From positions 1 to 56,438 of the IMG/VR virus record IMGVR_UViG_3300037861_000214: 56,438 nucleotides of DNA; one strand, given 5' to 3'. Below, in pieces: positions 35,901-45,180 of this stretch. How positions within the stretch are numbered: the first letter of the stretch is position 1; each line of letters begins with the position of its first letter. Both the position numbers and the translations under genes were made by a program. The notes beneath the pieces are model-generated. The model saw only the letters and a list, made by a program, of their open reading frames with translations. It did not search any database and was not told the DNA's origin. This stretch comes from a virus.

Positions 35901-38143
35901 CCAATTCTGTTAGCAGAGTATAAATAAGCAGGAGCTTCATGATTTGTATAGTCTATTGTTGCCATTACTGACCACCATCCCCCATCAAAGAAGGGTAAAT
36001 CAATACTTGCTGTTTTATTTAATCCATTATTACCGTCAGGAAAAAATGTTAAAGTTCCATAAGCATTTAATTCGGAGGTAGTCGACCCACTATAACTTGA
36101 AGTAGTCATCCCTAATCCATTATAATCTAATGTAATAAAGGATGTATTACTATCTCCAACCCATAAGTTTTGACGTATCGGATTTGAATCTTCAGGTATT
36201 CCAGGTGTCTTAAATCTAAATTGTAAGGTTTTAGGTCTAGTTTGTGCAAAACCATCATTTAATTCAAATGAAGAAGTCATAGTACTATTTACCCCATCTG
36301 AATAAAAAGCGTAATTAAAAACATCTTGACTATAATCCCAGTCTTGAAAATCATTTCTATCCTTCCCACCAAATTCGTTTATTCTTAGAATAGTGCTAGG
36401 AATACCATATGCAGTTATTAAAGCTCTTATTCCTGCTATTGTGCCTTTTTTCTTAAGTAGTAAAGGTATGTTATGGTAAATTCGTTTATATAATCGCTTA
36501 TTAACATCGTCCAATGGAACTATATTATTGGATGCTGATATTTGAGTATCTATGTACTCATACCCCGTAGGTGTATTAACTTCACCATCTATTGAACCCG
36601 TCATATAGGGGAATGGGAAATCACTACCTGAAGGGGTTAATCCTAAAAATGCAGTATATAAGTCATTAGTATTAAAATTATTTGAATATAACTTTACACC
36701 AAAATCCCTAATAGCATCCGCTACTAAATCCTTGGAAATACCATAATCTAAACGGTTATCCGCGTCAAATCTTGTGGTAATATTCTTAGTATATAACCAT
36801 GTGTTATCGTACTGTTGAGCCACCATATCCACGAATAATTCATATTTTTCGTTATTGGGGTCAGACCTTAAATATTCGGGTATTGTGTTGTATAAATAAT
36901 CTTGATTATTATTATCATACTCTGAGGCTATTAAAGCTTGCCCTCCATAAAAAGAATTTTCGGGGTCGGCACTACCTAACCATGTTTTTACTATAACACT
37001 GTCTGAAGGCATTAGTATATAAGGAGGGGTTGTAGTAGATTTAGGATATGATGATGCAGACCCACTATCGTAATATAAAAAATACTCATAACCATCAAAA
37101 CTTGTGATTATTTTTTCAATATTAGTTGATAACTCGGCTTTACTAGCACTGTAAAAAGCATCATTTAAGGGTAAAGAATCTATCTGACCCGTAGTAGATT
37201 GTATTAATCCTACTTTATAATAGAAATTTTCTAAACGGGTTTGTGCCGAACTAAATTTAATAAAGTTATTATAATTTTTATAATCTACGTTTATACTTAT
37301 TTCTTTTCTACTTAGGAGATTTTTAAGTTGATCAGAAGAGCTAGTTACATTTGAACTTAGTAGGGTATCATAGTTAAATAACTGTGAGGATTCACCTGTT
37401 TGTTGAGTTATTGATATACTATAATTTGGACCCTTAATAATTTGAGAATCGTTAGGAGCAAAAATTATAGGTGGGAAGGTTACACTATAGGCTTGAGGGG
37501 AAGAAATTTCCTCAACTACCCATAAAGTATCTTTTAAGTTAAAATTAGCAGGTAAAGGTTCATATAACTTAACTAATAAAGAAGGATCAACTTCAGTTAC
37601 TGTATCTAATTTTAAGTTATTAGCTATTACTTGTTGGTCACCCCCAAAGTTAAGTAAAAAATCTACAAAATAATCAGCTTCATCTCTATATCTTATGAAA
37701 GAATTTGAGGAACTTATAAGTAAATCATTAGGTATAGTCGCACTTTTTAATCTAATTTCAGTCCTATCACTACTAATTTCACAGATATAATACCTAATAA
37801 ACTGGTCTGATTCTAATTGTTTTCTATAAAAATTATATGTGGAATAAAAAGTACCTTCATCAAAACCTAAATCTTCTAAGTTACCATCAGGGAATAAAAT
37901 AACATCCCCATTTAATACATTGTAATCTCTTTGGTCATAAATTTCTAAAGTAGAATTGGGATTAGGAAATATTAATTGCTCCGAATTATCATATACATAA
38001 TACTCTATGTAATCAGTAGTAGGGGTGAATGTAGTATCTAACCTTGAAGAAGATATTAAATTAATATCCCTATCTAAATATTCTTGATATTCAAATGTAG
38101 TAGGATCTACAGGATTGATTGTTATACTATTTAATTCTTCCAT
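32963..38143 (-). CDS. Giant gp7-like baseplate wedge protein with LamG-like domain (1726 aa)
   Basis: Residues ~555-590 hold RIYHNIPLLLKKKGTIAGIR followed by ALITAYGIPSTILRINEFGG, a block I recognise from very large baseplate proteins of contractile-tailed phages. A concanavalin/LamG-like module follows (TLQFRFKTPG ... GGWWSVMATIDY ... EIRYWNTPLSES). Further on are an NSIQVKANEICKAFFGQDSI segment and a copy of the GSGY module near residue 1300 (STNPGSGYKKNDTVTISQST). T4 gp7 (1032 aa) is the nearest functional analogue by position and size, but this protein is much longer. Its ATG overlaps the stop of the 149-residue gene. Confidence 0.75.
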   Translation of the reverse strand: MEELNSITINPVDPTTFEYQEYLDRDINLISSSRLDTTFTPTTDYIEYYVYDNSEQLIFPNPNSTLEIYDQRDYNVLNGDVILFPDGNLEDLGFDEGTFYSTYNFYRKQLESDQFIRYYICEISSDRTEIRLKSATIPNDLLISSSNSFIRYRDEADYFVDFLLNFGGDQQVIANNLKLDTVTEVDPSLLVKLYEPLPANFNLKDTLWVVEEISSPQAYSVTFPPIIFAPNDSQIIKGPNYSISITQQTGESSQLFNYDTLLSSNVTSSSDQLKNLLSRKEISINVDYKNYNNFIKFSSAQTRLENFYYKVGLIQSTTGQIDSLPLNDAFYSASKAELSTNIEKIITSFDGYEYFLYYDSGSASSYPKSTTTPPYILMPSDSVIVKTWLGSADPENSFYGGQALIASEYDNNNQDYLYNTIPEYLRSDPNNEKYELFVDMVAQQYDNTWLYTKNITTRFDADNRLDYGISKDLVADAIRDFGVKLYSNNFNTNDLYTAFLGLTPSGSDFPFPYMTGSIDGEVNTPTGYEYIDTQISASNNIVPLDDVNKRLYKRIYHNIPLLLKKKGTIAGIRALITAYGIPSTILRINEFGGKDRNDFQDWDYSQDVFNYAFYSDGVNSTMTSSFELNDGFAQTRPKTLQFRFKTPGIPEDSNPIRQNLWVGDSNTSFITLDYNGLGMTTSSYSGSTTSELNAYGTLTFFPDGNNGLNKTASIDLPFFDGGWWSVMATIDYTNHEAPAYLYSANRIGDQIGHSAVSNVTHNWQYFNLINTSSFPYPHNMSVNGGEITPFVGSYQEIRYWNTPLSESLFYDYVVNPYSTQGNTINVTPNDLAFRADLGTQLITSSRKSIHPKVTGSWEITESFASGDSMFYVSGSFVENKETIFLNQVPGGIKNRINDQIRIAQEATPSGSTLSPYRSIQQDSYPNGSNPSINYLEVAFSPTDQVNDDIIAQIGAFNLGDYIGDPRQITESGTSYPALDALRDEYFTKYISSYNINDFIRLISFFDNSLFKMIEDFTPARTTLSSGVVVKQNLLERNRQAPPIVSYTTPEYSGSVKSFPRNYQVPDSDTSFPSYGNTSGSAIYKFSGGTGGTFEPFNNLFSAPASTSGLTETEISSSKFFAQYPEFVQQWSESITPSLGITPPYNQAHPELNQQTPINYPRIDQREFYNGEFGNSIQVKANEICKAFFGQDSIIDYFFRIAWFNNNNKQEQEFLSSDFLPSPGNVWFWADTVNQDGELTQNYPLNITQKFQTSSYGANSTFFTNASTTSGNGSGASFSITTTTDPAALSWLKVVSTNPGSGYKKNDTVTISQSTLIGLGFQSATQDLIITLLTQDVANKVTNKVSYIKMSNVDDNGVKILPFIIDSNYAIFKLTSASDWRNVIIEGFQTYYISNTLQQSGSTLIVTSELEGSEAVNSFDTSFYDLTFSASGVFSYSATSSGEDPNVIPSSGITESISQGYFPPIPSFPTESFFRGWSQADYFQTSATGDVYRVSSGSGFNTDTFGNFNTGSTEFDGDDTNTVSNIPWFMNAKASTYHALSASSTITNSQRIDKLYLYEGDITASSVPIGPAYNIYTPPPPVTIDIQIEMVTPVSPILTTTCVSGWSMPPDNSNLDASMNINVNGDPNIQYYLVFKNLNDVIISQPSWITIVGDGSPLMIPGSNNLYSGNRTLTLRATPGGNVVVDGPTEVRSVKSVIINNDDLNNQSSCTLTQEIYTEGSSQGGGL

Positions 38144-38592
38144 TAATTAACTATTGTTGATTGTTGAATTCTTGATTGAATTTCCTTAAAGGCATTACCT
38201 TGAAGATTTTCATCTTCTAGGGAGTTTAGGTCAATACCCAAATTATTTCCTGATAAGGTTTCGGCCATATCAATTTGAGATTGTAATAAATCTCTTCTTA
38301 ATTGTGTTATTTCTGATTGTAATGCGTTTATAATGGCGTTATCTGCTTCAAAACCAATATATTCTGTACTTGTTGTGATTAAGTATTCATGTGAGTTTAT
38401 ATTACCGTAAGAGGGGATATCGTAAAATAATTGAGTGTAAGTTTCAAAAAATTGATCTACAGTAATTGAAGCATTAAGTTGTTCATTAACAGAAATATTC
38501 CCTAACTGATTAAATTTTGTATCAATTATTTTAGGATATCCTGTTTTTGAATATACTTCTCGTACTAAATTTATTTTATTATTATTCTCCAT
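38143..38592 (-). CDS. Baseplate-cluster hypothetical protein (149 aa)
   Basis: MENNNKINLVREVYSKTGYP, then a region with SVNEQLNASITVDQFFETYT and a C-terminal coiled coil (AIINALQSEITQLRRDLLQS). No known domain. It lies between the gp7-like gene and the 389-residue structural gene with 1-nt and 7-nt spacing, so it is likely a small baseplate component. Confidence 0.7.
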   Translation of the reverse strand: MENNNKINLVREVYSKTGYPKIIDTKFNQLGNISVNEQLNASITVDQFFETYTQLFYDIPSYGNINSHEYLITTSTEYIGFEADNAIINALQSEITQLRRDLLQSQIDMAETLSGNNLGIDLNSLEDENLQGNAFKEIQSRIQQSTIVN

Positions 38593-38599
38593 TTTATAT

Positions 38600-39769
38600 C
38601 TATCCGTTAACTACTTTAAAGTAGTAGTTTTCATCCATCACTATGGTCTGTCCATTTATGTTAGTCTGTATTAATATACTATAGTATCTTTCGGGCTCCA
38701 AACCACTCATGTAAACAGTAAAAAAGCTTCCAGTAGAGTCACAACTAATGTTGGTAAATGATTTATCAAAATTTATTACAAATTCATTAGTATCTAAATC
38801 TTTAATTGCATAAAGAGATTGTGATGGTAGGGCGTAATTAGTTGTATAAATAGAGGATGTTTGAAAACTACGTTTTGGAAATTCAGGGCGAACATTTAGT
38901 CTAAAATTATTTATACTTTCACTATAAAATATACCAGGGTTGTTGTCCAATGCTACAAACAAATGTGGGGTATCTATCACACTTAAAGACCCAGTCTCAT
39001 AAACAGAATCATCCCATTTTATTTCTAGTTGAGGGGGGTAAATAGTATTAGTATCAATAGAGTAATAACTTAATTGGGGGGATATTGATCTTTCTGTTGA
39101 AAATTCCTTACTGTCTTCCCATTTAATTATAAACCCTTCATTTGGTATTTCAGTTAAGCCCTCATTTATATTTTTAGATGAAGAGTACCATACCTTTAAA
39201 GCATCTGTTACATTAATATCTAAATCCTTATTGCTTCTTAAATTAAAAGATTGAGTAAATTCTAAAGAACCAACCCCATCATAACCACCTGAACCTGTGA
39301 ACCAGGTTCCCCCACCAGCATTACTACTTCCAGAATAAGAGGATGTAACTAAGGGAGGAAGATTTAAAGTTGGCCATTTATTTGAACCTGAAAAATCTGA
39401 AAATACCCAGCTTGTTCCTGTATGATTAACGGGATTATCCATATGTTGCCCCGAACCATTATTCCATGAGCCTGATATGGGGTATACTTCAATTTTTGAT
39501 TCTAAAATAACATTAGTTGCCTTAGCTACATTTAATTTTAAACTTCCTGACCAGTTATCCCAAGAACCTGTTACCTTAGATATTGAATCAATCACATCTT
39601 CTATTTCGGATTGATCAAACTTAACTAAAGATCTTGCTACTCTGGATACAGGGTTTATATCTGTAACGTAGTTAGCTACATCTAAAATAGGATCAAGTCC
39701 GGTGTTCATAGAAGGATTACCACTATATATAGAAGCATCTTGTGAGGGAAATAATTTGTATACAGCCAT
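38600..39769 (-). CDS. Baseplate structural protein, beta-sandwich type (389 aa)
   Basis: Begins MAVYKLFPSQDASIYSGNPS. Repeated sequence features such as KLNVAKATNVILESKIEVYP, GSLEFTQSFNLRSNKDLDIN and ITDALKVW-like strands recall DNRLRE/carbohydrate-binding beta-sandwiches. The C-terminus (YYSILIQTNINGQTIVMDEN) looks like an Ig-like strand set. It is encoded between gp6-like and gp7-like genes, the place of gp8-type wedge proteins, but similarity to gp8 is not evident. Confidence 0.7.
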   Translation of the reverse strand: MAVYKLFPSQDASIYSGNPSMNTGLDPILDVANYVTDINPVSRVARSLVKFDQSEIEDVIDSISKVTGSWDNWSGSLKLNVAKATNVILESKIEVYPISGSWNNGSGQHMDNPVNHTGTSWVFSDFSGSNKWPTLNLPPLVTSSYSGSSNAGGGTWFTGSGGYDGVGSLEFTQSFNLRSNKDLDINVTDALKVWYSSSKNINEGLTEIPNEGFIIKWEDSKEFSTERSISPQLSYYSIDTNTIYPPQLEIKWDDSVYETGSLSVIDTPHLFVALDNNPGIFYSESINNFRLNVRPEFPKRSFQTSSIYTTNYALPSQSLYAIKDLDTNEFVINFDKSFTNISCDSTGSFFTVYMSGLEPERYYSILIQTNINGQTIVMDENYYFKVVNG

Positions 39770-39771
39770 AA

Positions 39772-41613
39772 TTATATGTTTACTACTCTTCCTTTAATGT
39801 CAGTGTTAGGATATTTTAATTCAAATATGCTAGGGTCTAGAGATGGGAATATAGTACCATTTTGATTAGCACCATCCATATCATAAGCCCAAGGTGAATA
39901 TCCAGATAGTGTTCCTGCTATGTTCTCAACTGTAATTGTTCTGACCGTTTGTACTCCTTCTAGTGAATCTAGTAATACAAAAAGACTAGATAAAATTATG
40001 GGTTGGTTAATTTGCCATTTATCTATTTGGAAATAATCTTGTAAAGATGATATACACCTCTCAATCACTTCATTATTATTAAAATTAGGATATGTTATTA
40101 TTTCAAATTGAATTCCAAAATTAATTATAAAAGCATCTTTAATGCTTATAGTATCGCCAATCATTCGGTATTGATTGATATAAGTACGAAGATTTTCTTT
40201 TAGTGAATTAGAGGAAATTGTTAATTTGTTATTTAAATCATTAGTTAAAACATATAGTTCTAAAGTAGTATTAGAGCTTTCAGCATTAGGTTTTTGAGTT
40301 AAAGCTTTAGATACTACACCATATTTTGAAGGCATACTTAATGCTCTTACTAAATAGTCATCTCGAGTTACATTTCTCATTTGTGTAGAGAATTGAGAAA
40401 TAGAATTCTGTCTAATTTCTTCAATTGTATCTCCATCTTGCCCCCCACTCGCCGCTACTACATTATTAGCAGCTATGGTATTAAATATATAGTTTGAAGT
40501 ATTAGAATTTAATCCTCTTTTATTAAAGGTAATATCATTTTTATTTAATAAATTAACGGAATTTGATAACACATTCGAAACAACCCCACCTCCAGTATAA
40601 TATCTGATTGTTAAGGTTGTATTAGTAGGTGATACACCGTAGGTATTGGTAAATATAAAATTAGTGGGGCTGTAAGCAGCCGTTAGTTTATTCTGTTCGA
40701 AAGGTAAACCTAAGCCTACATTCATAGAATTAGGAATAACATCCTCAGTGGTGTTTAAAGGGTTACCTGACCCAAATTGTATTTGTAATTGAGTAGAAGA
40801 CAGAAAACGAGTTGCAAATCTATTTTGTACATTTTTAGTTTGTAGTAAAAATGGGGTATCAGTATCCTCAGAAGTTTTAGGACTATTAATATTAGTATTT
40901 CTTAAACTATCATATACTAAATCTTGAGCTAAGTAGTCTACTTCATACCACTTATTACCCTCTGAATCTATCACATCTACAATTCCCGCTATATTAGGGG
41001 ATGATAAAGTTATAGTTTGAAATTCTTGTGGTGCCGAAAAACTGAAACTTTCAGTATTAATTTTCCCAGAAAATCCTTTTCTTGTTTTTCTTAATAGATA
41101 ATATAGGGGTTGACTATCATTCATCTGAGCCACTGACACTTCCGTAGTATCATTTGAGCTAGATACTGAGAAGTTTACAGGATCTTCTATTGTAAAACTT
41201 ATAGGGGATGCTGTTTGGGTTGTAATGACAGTATTACTAGGTATATTAACACAGTAGTTATAATCAGGTTGGAAAACATTTCCTACCTGTATAGAAGGGA
41301 GTTGTTGAAAAAATTCCATTGTAGTTTCGGCTAAACCTGTTACTTTAGGTTTATAACCGTACATATAGGCTAAATCATATAAATTATCACTTTGCCTTAC
41401 ATATTGCATAAAATTTTCTTGGACTTGATTATCCAAGTAAAAAGATAAAACATCACTAACATAAGCAGCTTGTTCTATAAACATCATTCCTGGTGAGGAG
41501 TCTGTAAAGTCAGTATAGGTTGTTGGAAAATAGGTTTGCGAATAATTAATAAGCTGAGACCTAAATTCTGAGAACTCTTTATTTATGTAATTTATATTTC
41601 TTTTTGTTGCCAT
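39772..41613 (-). CDS. Baseplate wedge protein, gp6/baseplate-J-like (613 aa)
   Basis: The N-terminal region SPGMMFIEQAAYVSDVLSFY and the QDGDTIEEIRQNSISQFSTQ ... RNVTRDDYLVRALSMPSKYG block match the baseplate J/gp6 family, in which a VTxxDY motif precedes the C-terminal domain (TLELYVLTNDLNNKLTISSN). It would dimerise to form the inner ring of the baseplate wedge. It overlaps the gp25-like gene by 1 nt, the usual gene order. Confidence 0.85.
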   Translation of the reverse strand: MATKRNINYINKEFSEFRSQLINYSQTYFPTTYTDFTDSSPGMMFIEQAAYVSDVLSFYLDNQVQENFMQYVRQSDNLYDLAYMYGYKPKVTGLAETTMEFFQQLPSIQVGNVFQPDYNYCVNIPSNTVITTQTASPISFTIEDPVNFSVSSSNDTTEVSVAQMNDSQPLYYLLRKTRKGFSGKINTESFSFSAPQEFQTITLSSPNIAGIVDVIDSEGNKWYEVDYLAQDLVYDSLRNTNINSPKTSEDTDTPFLLQTKNVQNRFATRFLSSTQLQIQFGSGNPLNTTEDVIPNSMNVGLGLPFEQNKLTAAYSPTNFIFTNTYGVSPTNTTLTIRYYTGGGVVSNVLSNSVNLLNKNDITFNKRGLNSNTSNYIFNTIAANNVVAASGGQDGDTIEEIRQNSISQFSTQMRNVTRDDYLVRALSMPSKYGVVSKALTQKPNAESSNTTLELYVLTNDLNNKLTISSNSLKENLRTYINQYRMIGDTISIKDAFIINFGIQFEIITYPNFNNNEVIERCISSLQDYFQIDKWQINQPIILSSLFVLLDSLEGVQTVRTITVENIAGTLSGYSPWAYDMDGANQNGTIFPSLDPSIFELKYPNTDIKGRVVNI

Positions 41614-42020
41614 TATGCGAAATTTAATACTATTTCATCTCTAATAGATGTGTTTACTACAATATAAGATAATTGTACTGTTATAGTATTACTATCTTCA
41701 GAACGTAATACATCTAAGTTATTAATTACTATATTTGGGAATTTCATTCCAACTTTAGTTGAAATATCCTCCCTTAAAAAATCTATATTTTCACTTACTA
41801 TTTGCTCAAAAATAAATGCTCTTAAACCTCCCCCAAATGATGGGTTACCCGGTCTTTCTCCAGGATTTGTTAAAAAATAGTTTATTAAGTTATTTTTAAT
41901 AGAGGTAGCTGTTAGGTAATTAGGGGTGAATACTCCACCTTCATTAAATGGTATATTAACTCCTATCCCTACTCTAGGTTGGGTATCGTTTGGAAATTGT
42001 TGTATTGCCCCAAATGCCAT
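41613..42020 (-). CDS. Baseplate wedge protein, gp25-like (135 aa)
   Basis: Has the conserved gp25/lysozyme-like fold motif: ATSIKNNLINYFLTNPGERP, GNPSFGGGLRAFIFEQ and a C-terminal strand pair. The length matches the family. gp25 initiates sheath polymerisation and contacts gp6. Despite the family's name no lytic catalytic residues are evident. Confidence 0.9.
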   Translation of the reverse strand: MAFGAIQQFPNDTQPRVGIGVNIPFNEGGVFTPNYLTATSIKNNLINYFLTNPGERPGNPSFGGGLRAFIFEQIVSENIDFLREDISTKVGMKFPNIVINNLDVLRSEDSNTITVQLSYIVVNTSIRDEIVLNFA

Positions 42021-42023
42021 ATA

Positions 42024-42425
42024 TTATATTTTTCCTTGCATTATATTATTAATCATTTCCATAGATACATCTCCTTGAGGTAATTGACCATTTGGGCTTG
42101 TAGTATCCATACTTCCTACCATTTGTAAAGGTTGAATGTTTGAGGTAGTGGCATTTAGAGTACCGTTAGCTCCTGGTCTCATTCCATCCAGTACACTCAT
42201 CATGTTTTCTCTTAGTTTCAATCTATCGGTTTCAGGGAGTGGTGAATATGATTCATAATTGTTAGATATTGGTGCCACTACATTTGTTGTAGGTGTAGAC
42301 ATTTGGTTTTCATAAATTGTTTGTTTAGAAGAACGTACTGCTTCCAATAAAATGTCTTTCATTTCTTCCTGTATTGCCTCTTTTACGGCTTCTTTTACTA
42401 TTTGTTTTAATTGACTTAGTTTCAT
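42024..42425 (-). CDS. Virion-associated protein with amphipathic leader (133 aa)
   Basis: N-terminal helix MKLSQLKQIVKEAVKEAIQE with repeated V/I-x-E sites and DILLEAV, then a disordered, Met/Asn/Pro-rich body (PISNNYESYSPLPETDRLKL). The leader resembles prohead-protease-processed leaders of other phage structural proteins. It sits between the gp25-like and membrane-helix genes. Function unknown. Confidence 0.6.
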   Translation of the reverse strand: MKLSQLKQIVKEAVKEAIQEEMKDILLEAVRSSKQTIYENQMSTPTTNVVAPISNNYESYSPLPETDRLKLRENMMSVLDGMRPGANGTLNATTSNIQPLQMVGSMDTTSPNGQLPQGDVSMEMINNIMQGKI

Positions 42426-42429
42426 ATAA

Positions 42430-42440
42430 TTATAAATATT
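42430..42440 (-). promoter_or_regulatory. AATATTTATAA motif (42024-42425 gene)
   Basis: Minus-strand motif only 4 nt before the ATG at 42425, too close for a conventional promoter of this start. Confidence 0.4.
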
Positions 42441-42443
42441 AAA

Positions 42444-43886
42444 TTAATCTGCTTTTAAATTGTTTTGTTGAATATAAAATACTAATTCGTCTATTAATAT
42501 TTGATCTCCGGCACTAAATGAAGGTTCTCCTTTTAATATGGTAATACCCTGAGAGTTTTTAGCTATTGCTTGTCTTTTAAAATAATCGTCAACATTAGAT
42601 TTATCAACTACCTGCACAGACATAATAAACCCATTTACTTTAGTAATAACAGGATTTCCTTGCTCCGCTTGTAAACTGGATAATGCTAGTAATTCAGCAT
42701 TCAATTCTATCATGGTTTCCCCACTATTAGGTTCTATAGTACATTTATCTATTAACCCATCAATTGCTTTTAAATATTTTAAAATTAACAATAAAGATAT
42801 TATTAAAAAGACTAAAGAAATTAACAAAGCTTTTTTAGTATTATCTGCTATATTTATTAATTTGTCGATTTGTTTTTTTATATCTTCTAGCTTAGCTACT
42901 ACTGAGTAAGGTACACCTACCCCTACAGGTGCTCCTAAGGGAATTGGGATAGATGAAATTAATATTTGTGATTGTTTTAATAAAGTACTCAAATATAATA
43001 ATAAACCCGCTAAAAGAGTATTAGCTATAATAACACTATATATGTTATTTAATTGTCGTACTACACTATTTCTTCTTTTAATTATGCTTTTTAATACTTC
43101 ACCACTAGGACAAGTTTCTTGATTATTAGAAGCCTGCTCGATTTTAGCTATACCAAATAGAATCATTAATTGAAAAGCTAATGGGAATAATTTAGTTTGT
43201 ATAACAGTAGCCATACCCATTACTTTACGTCTGGTTGCATTGATTAATAGTTCAGTAGCATCCAAAGCGGTGTTTGCAGCTTTTTCAGATACAGATGCAA
43301 GTTCCTCTTCTATTTGTCTTAATGATTGTTTTGAGGCTAAATCTAGATTTATTAAACCAAATATGGGTAATTCTTGGGGTATTTCGTTATCACCATTTAT
43401 TAAACTTTGTATAGCAGGTGCATATTCCTTTTCATTATAAAAAATAGTTGGTTTAACTAGTGATTTATTACCTAGTGAGGGTAGAGTGGGTATTGAAAAT
43501 TGAATTTCAAATCTACCTTCTTCATCTGTTTTAGTAAAATTGGGGGAATTGTTATCTTTTATAAATTTATATTCTCCTTTATTTGCATTTTTCTTTTCAA
43601 GTAGTTCCTCAGCTGTTCTTTTTACTCGAATTACAGGATATAAAGTAAATTGAGGTTTTACTTCAATACCCTTTAAGGGAAGACCTGTTTGTTTATCATA
43701 TACCCTACCAGTTGTAGTAAAGGTTTGCATCTCAGGAACATATTTTTTTAAAACCTCGGCCGATGCCTTGTATGATTTTACATCACTATTAATCCCTTCG
43801 GATTTTGCTATAAGATTTTGACCTTGTTGTGTCTTTAAGAATAATTTCCCTAAATCAAGTAGCATGTTTTCTGTAAAAATAGCCAT
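42444..43886 (-). CDS. Baseplate-cluster protein with three hydrophobic helices and an Ig-like domain (480 aa)
   Basis: Residues ~55-150 resemble a carboxypeptidase-regulatory-like beta domain (GRVYDKQTGLPLKGIEV ... TKTDEEGRFEIQFSIP). Hydrophobic helices follow at ~232-248, ~283-302 and ~353-372 (LISLVFLIISLLLILKYL), separated by helical segments. The C-terminal ~90 residues are a small mixed domain. Membrane-type helices inside a baseplate gene cluster suggest a component that enters the host membrane on contraction or a tape-measure-like role. Not recognised as a named family. Confidence 0.7.
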   Translation of the reverse strand: MAIFTENMLLDLGKLFLKTQQGQNLIAKSEGINSDVKSYKASAEVLKKYVPEMQTFTTTGRVYDKQTGLPLKGIEVKPQFTLYPVIRVKRTAEELLEKKNANKGEYKFIKDNNSPNFTKTDEEGRFEIQFSIPTLPSLGNKSLVKPTIFYNEKEYAPAIQSLINGDNEIPQELPIFGLINLDLASKQSLRQIEEELASVSEKAANTALDATELLINATRRKVMGMATVIQTKLFPLAFQLMILFGIAKIEQASNNQETCPSGEVLKSIIKRRNSVVRQLNNIYSVIIANTLLAGLLLYLSTLLKQSQILISSIPIPLGAPVGVGVPYSVVAKLEDIKKQIDKLINIADNTKKALLISLVFLIISLLLILKYLKAIDGLIDKCTIEPNSGETMIELNAELLALSSLQAEQGNPVITKVNGFIMSVQVVDKSNVDDYFKRQAIAKNSQGITILKGEPSFSAGDQILIDELVFYIQQNNLKAD

Positions 43887-43887
43887 G

Positions 43888-45180
43888 TTAATTAAGTTTT
43901 ACTTGTTTAGACAAAAAATTAGGAGTTGCTTGTTGTATCCCCTCTAAAGTTTTTATTAATAGTTCTGAAGCGGAGGCAGCAATAGGAGTTGATGATTCTT
44001 TAGATAGAGCTAAGCATAGATTTTTTAACGTACCTACAAGAGCATCAAATTGAATAGCAAAGTCATCACCTCTAATAGAGGATTGATTTGCATCTTTTTT
44101 ACCTAAAGATACAACACCCTTATCAGCTACTAAAGTTACGTTACCCTTTAAGGATTTTAACCCCATATCTTCTTTAGATTCTGCAATAAACGATTTTTGA
44201 GCTGAAAATATTATACTATCAACTGTTGTATTGAATAAAAGCCTTTCTGAATTTAGTATTATTTGAGGTGTATTAAAAGATTGTGGGGATATAGGGGTTT
44301 GTGATATTAAATTATTAAAGGGTATAGTAACTCCTTCACCTACGTTTTGTGTTGCCGTTGCAACTTTAATAGGTATTTTTTGGGTAGAAGTTAAATACAT
44401 CGATGAAGGATCAGTATTTATATTTTCAACTATATGTTCAAATCCTTTTGAATTATTAAAAGGGGATTGACCATTTTTAAATATAGTAAGGGGGTCACCA
44501 TTTTCTCCTGCAGACGACCAGTTGTTTTGTAGTCCGTTATTGTTGGAAGTACTTCCTAATCTAATACTATTACCAAATCTACCTTCAAATATGCTATCCC
44601 CCGCAAAAGGTAAAATAGGGTGAATGTTCCCTTTTTCTATGAACTTACCCCCACTATTACCATTTAGATTTATTGATGTTATGGATTTTGATATTTTTCT
44701 CACACTACCTGCTTGTATATCAGCATTACTCTTATTCATAGAAGGTGATAATGTTATATCATTAAAATACACATCAGGGAAGGGGTTTGCATGTTGGTTA
44801 TTCCAAAGCGAAAAAGTATTTAGATAGTAAAAAGTTTTAGTGTTGGTAGTTTGAGTATTTTTAGTAGAAGGTCCTTTAAAAATAAGTACCATTTCATTTA
44901 CTAGTGGAAAAGATTTAAATTGTCCATTACAAGGAGTTGCAAAGGTAGTATTTTCCTGACTTTTAGTAGAAGGTAAAAGTGATTTAGTAATTTGTTGAAA
45001 TTTTATAGAGCCAATCCCACTCCACCCCCCTGTAATAGAAAATATTTCTGAGTCGCTATTTATAGAGATATCAAGTACTCGAGCTACAATAAAATCACCA
45101 CTATTAAGGTTAGACAACTGTGAGTTGTCCATATTGGATGTGGCCGAGTTATTTAAATATGATATGCCTGTTTTTAACAT
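43888..45180 (-). CDS. Baseplate hub/spike protein, gp5-like (430 aa)
   Basis: An OB-like N-terminal region (GDFIVARVLDISINSDSEIF) is followed by ILPFAGDSIFEGRFGNSIRL, ENGDPLTIFKNGQ and SSMYLTSTQKIPI, blocks seen in gp5-type spike proteins of T4-like phages. No lysozyme domain is visible. A C-terminal repeat region (LKGNVTLVADKGVVSLGKKD) may form the start of a spike beta-helix. The tip of the tail by inference. Confidence 0.75.
   Translation of the reverse strand: MLKTGISYLNNSATSNMDNSQLSNLNSGDFIVARVLDISINSDSEIFSITGGWSGIGSIKFQQITKSLLPSTKSQENTTFATPCNGQFKSFPLVNEMVLIFKGPSTKNTQTTNTKTFYYLNTFSLWNNQHANPFPDVYFNDITLSPSMNKSNADIQAGSVRKISKSITSINLNGNSGGKFIEKGNIHPILPFAGDSIFEGRFGNSIRLGSTSNNNGLQNNWSSAGENGDPLTIFKNGQSPFNNSKGFEHIVENINTDPSSMYLTSTQKIPIKVATATQNVGEGVTIPFNNLISQTPISPQSFNTPQIILNSERLLFNTTVDSIIFSAQKSFIAESKEDMGLKSLKGNVTLVADKGVVSLGKKDANQSSIRGDDFAIQFDALVGTLKNLCLALSKESSTPIAASASELLIKTLEGIQQATPNFLSKQVKLN

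Noticed and set aside
41613-42020. A tail lysozyme, from the gp25 family name
   Set aside because: gp25 proteins are structural; no lysozyme catalytic residues are evident.
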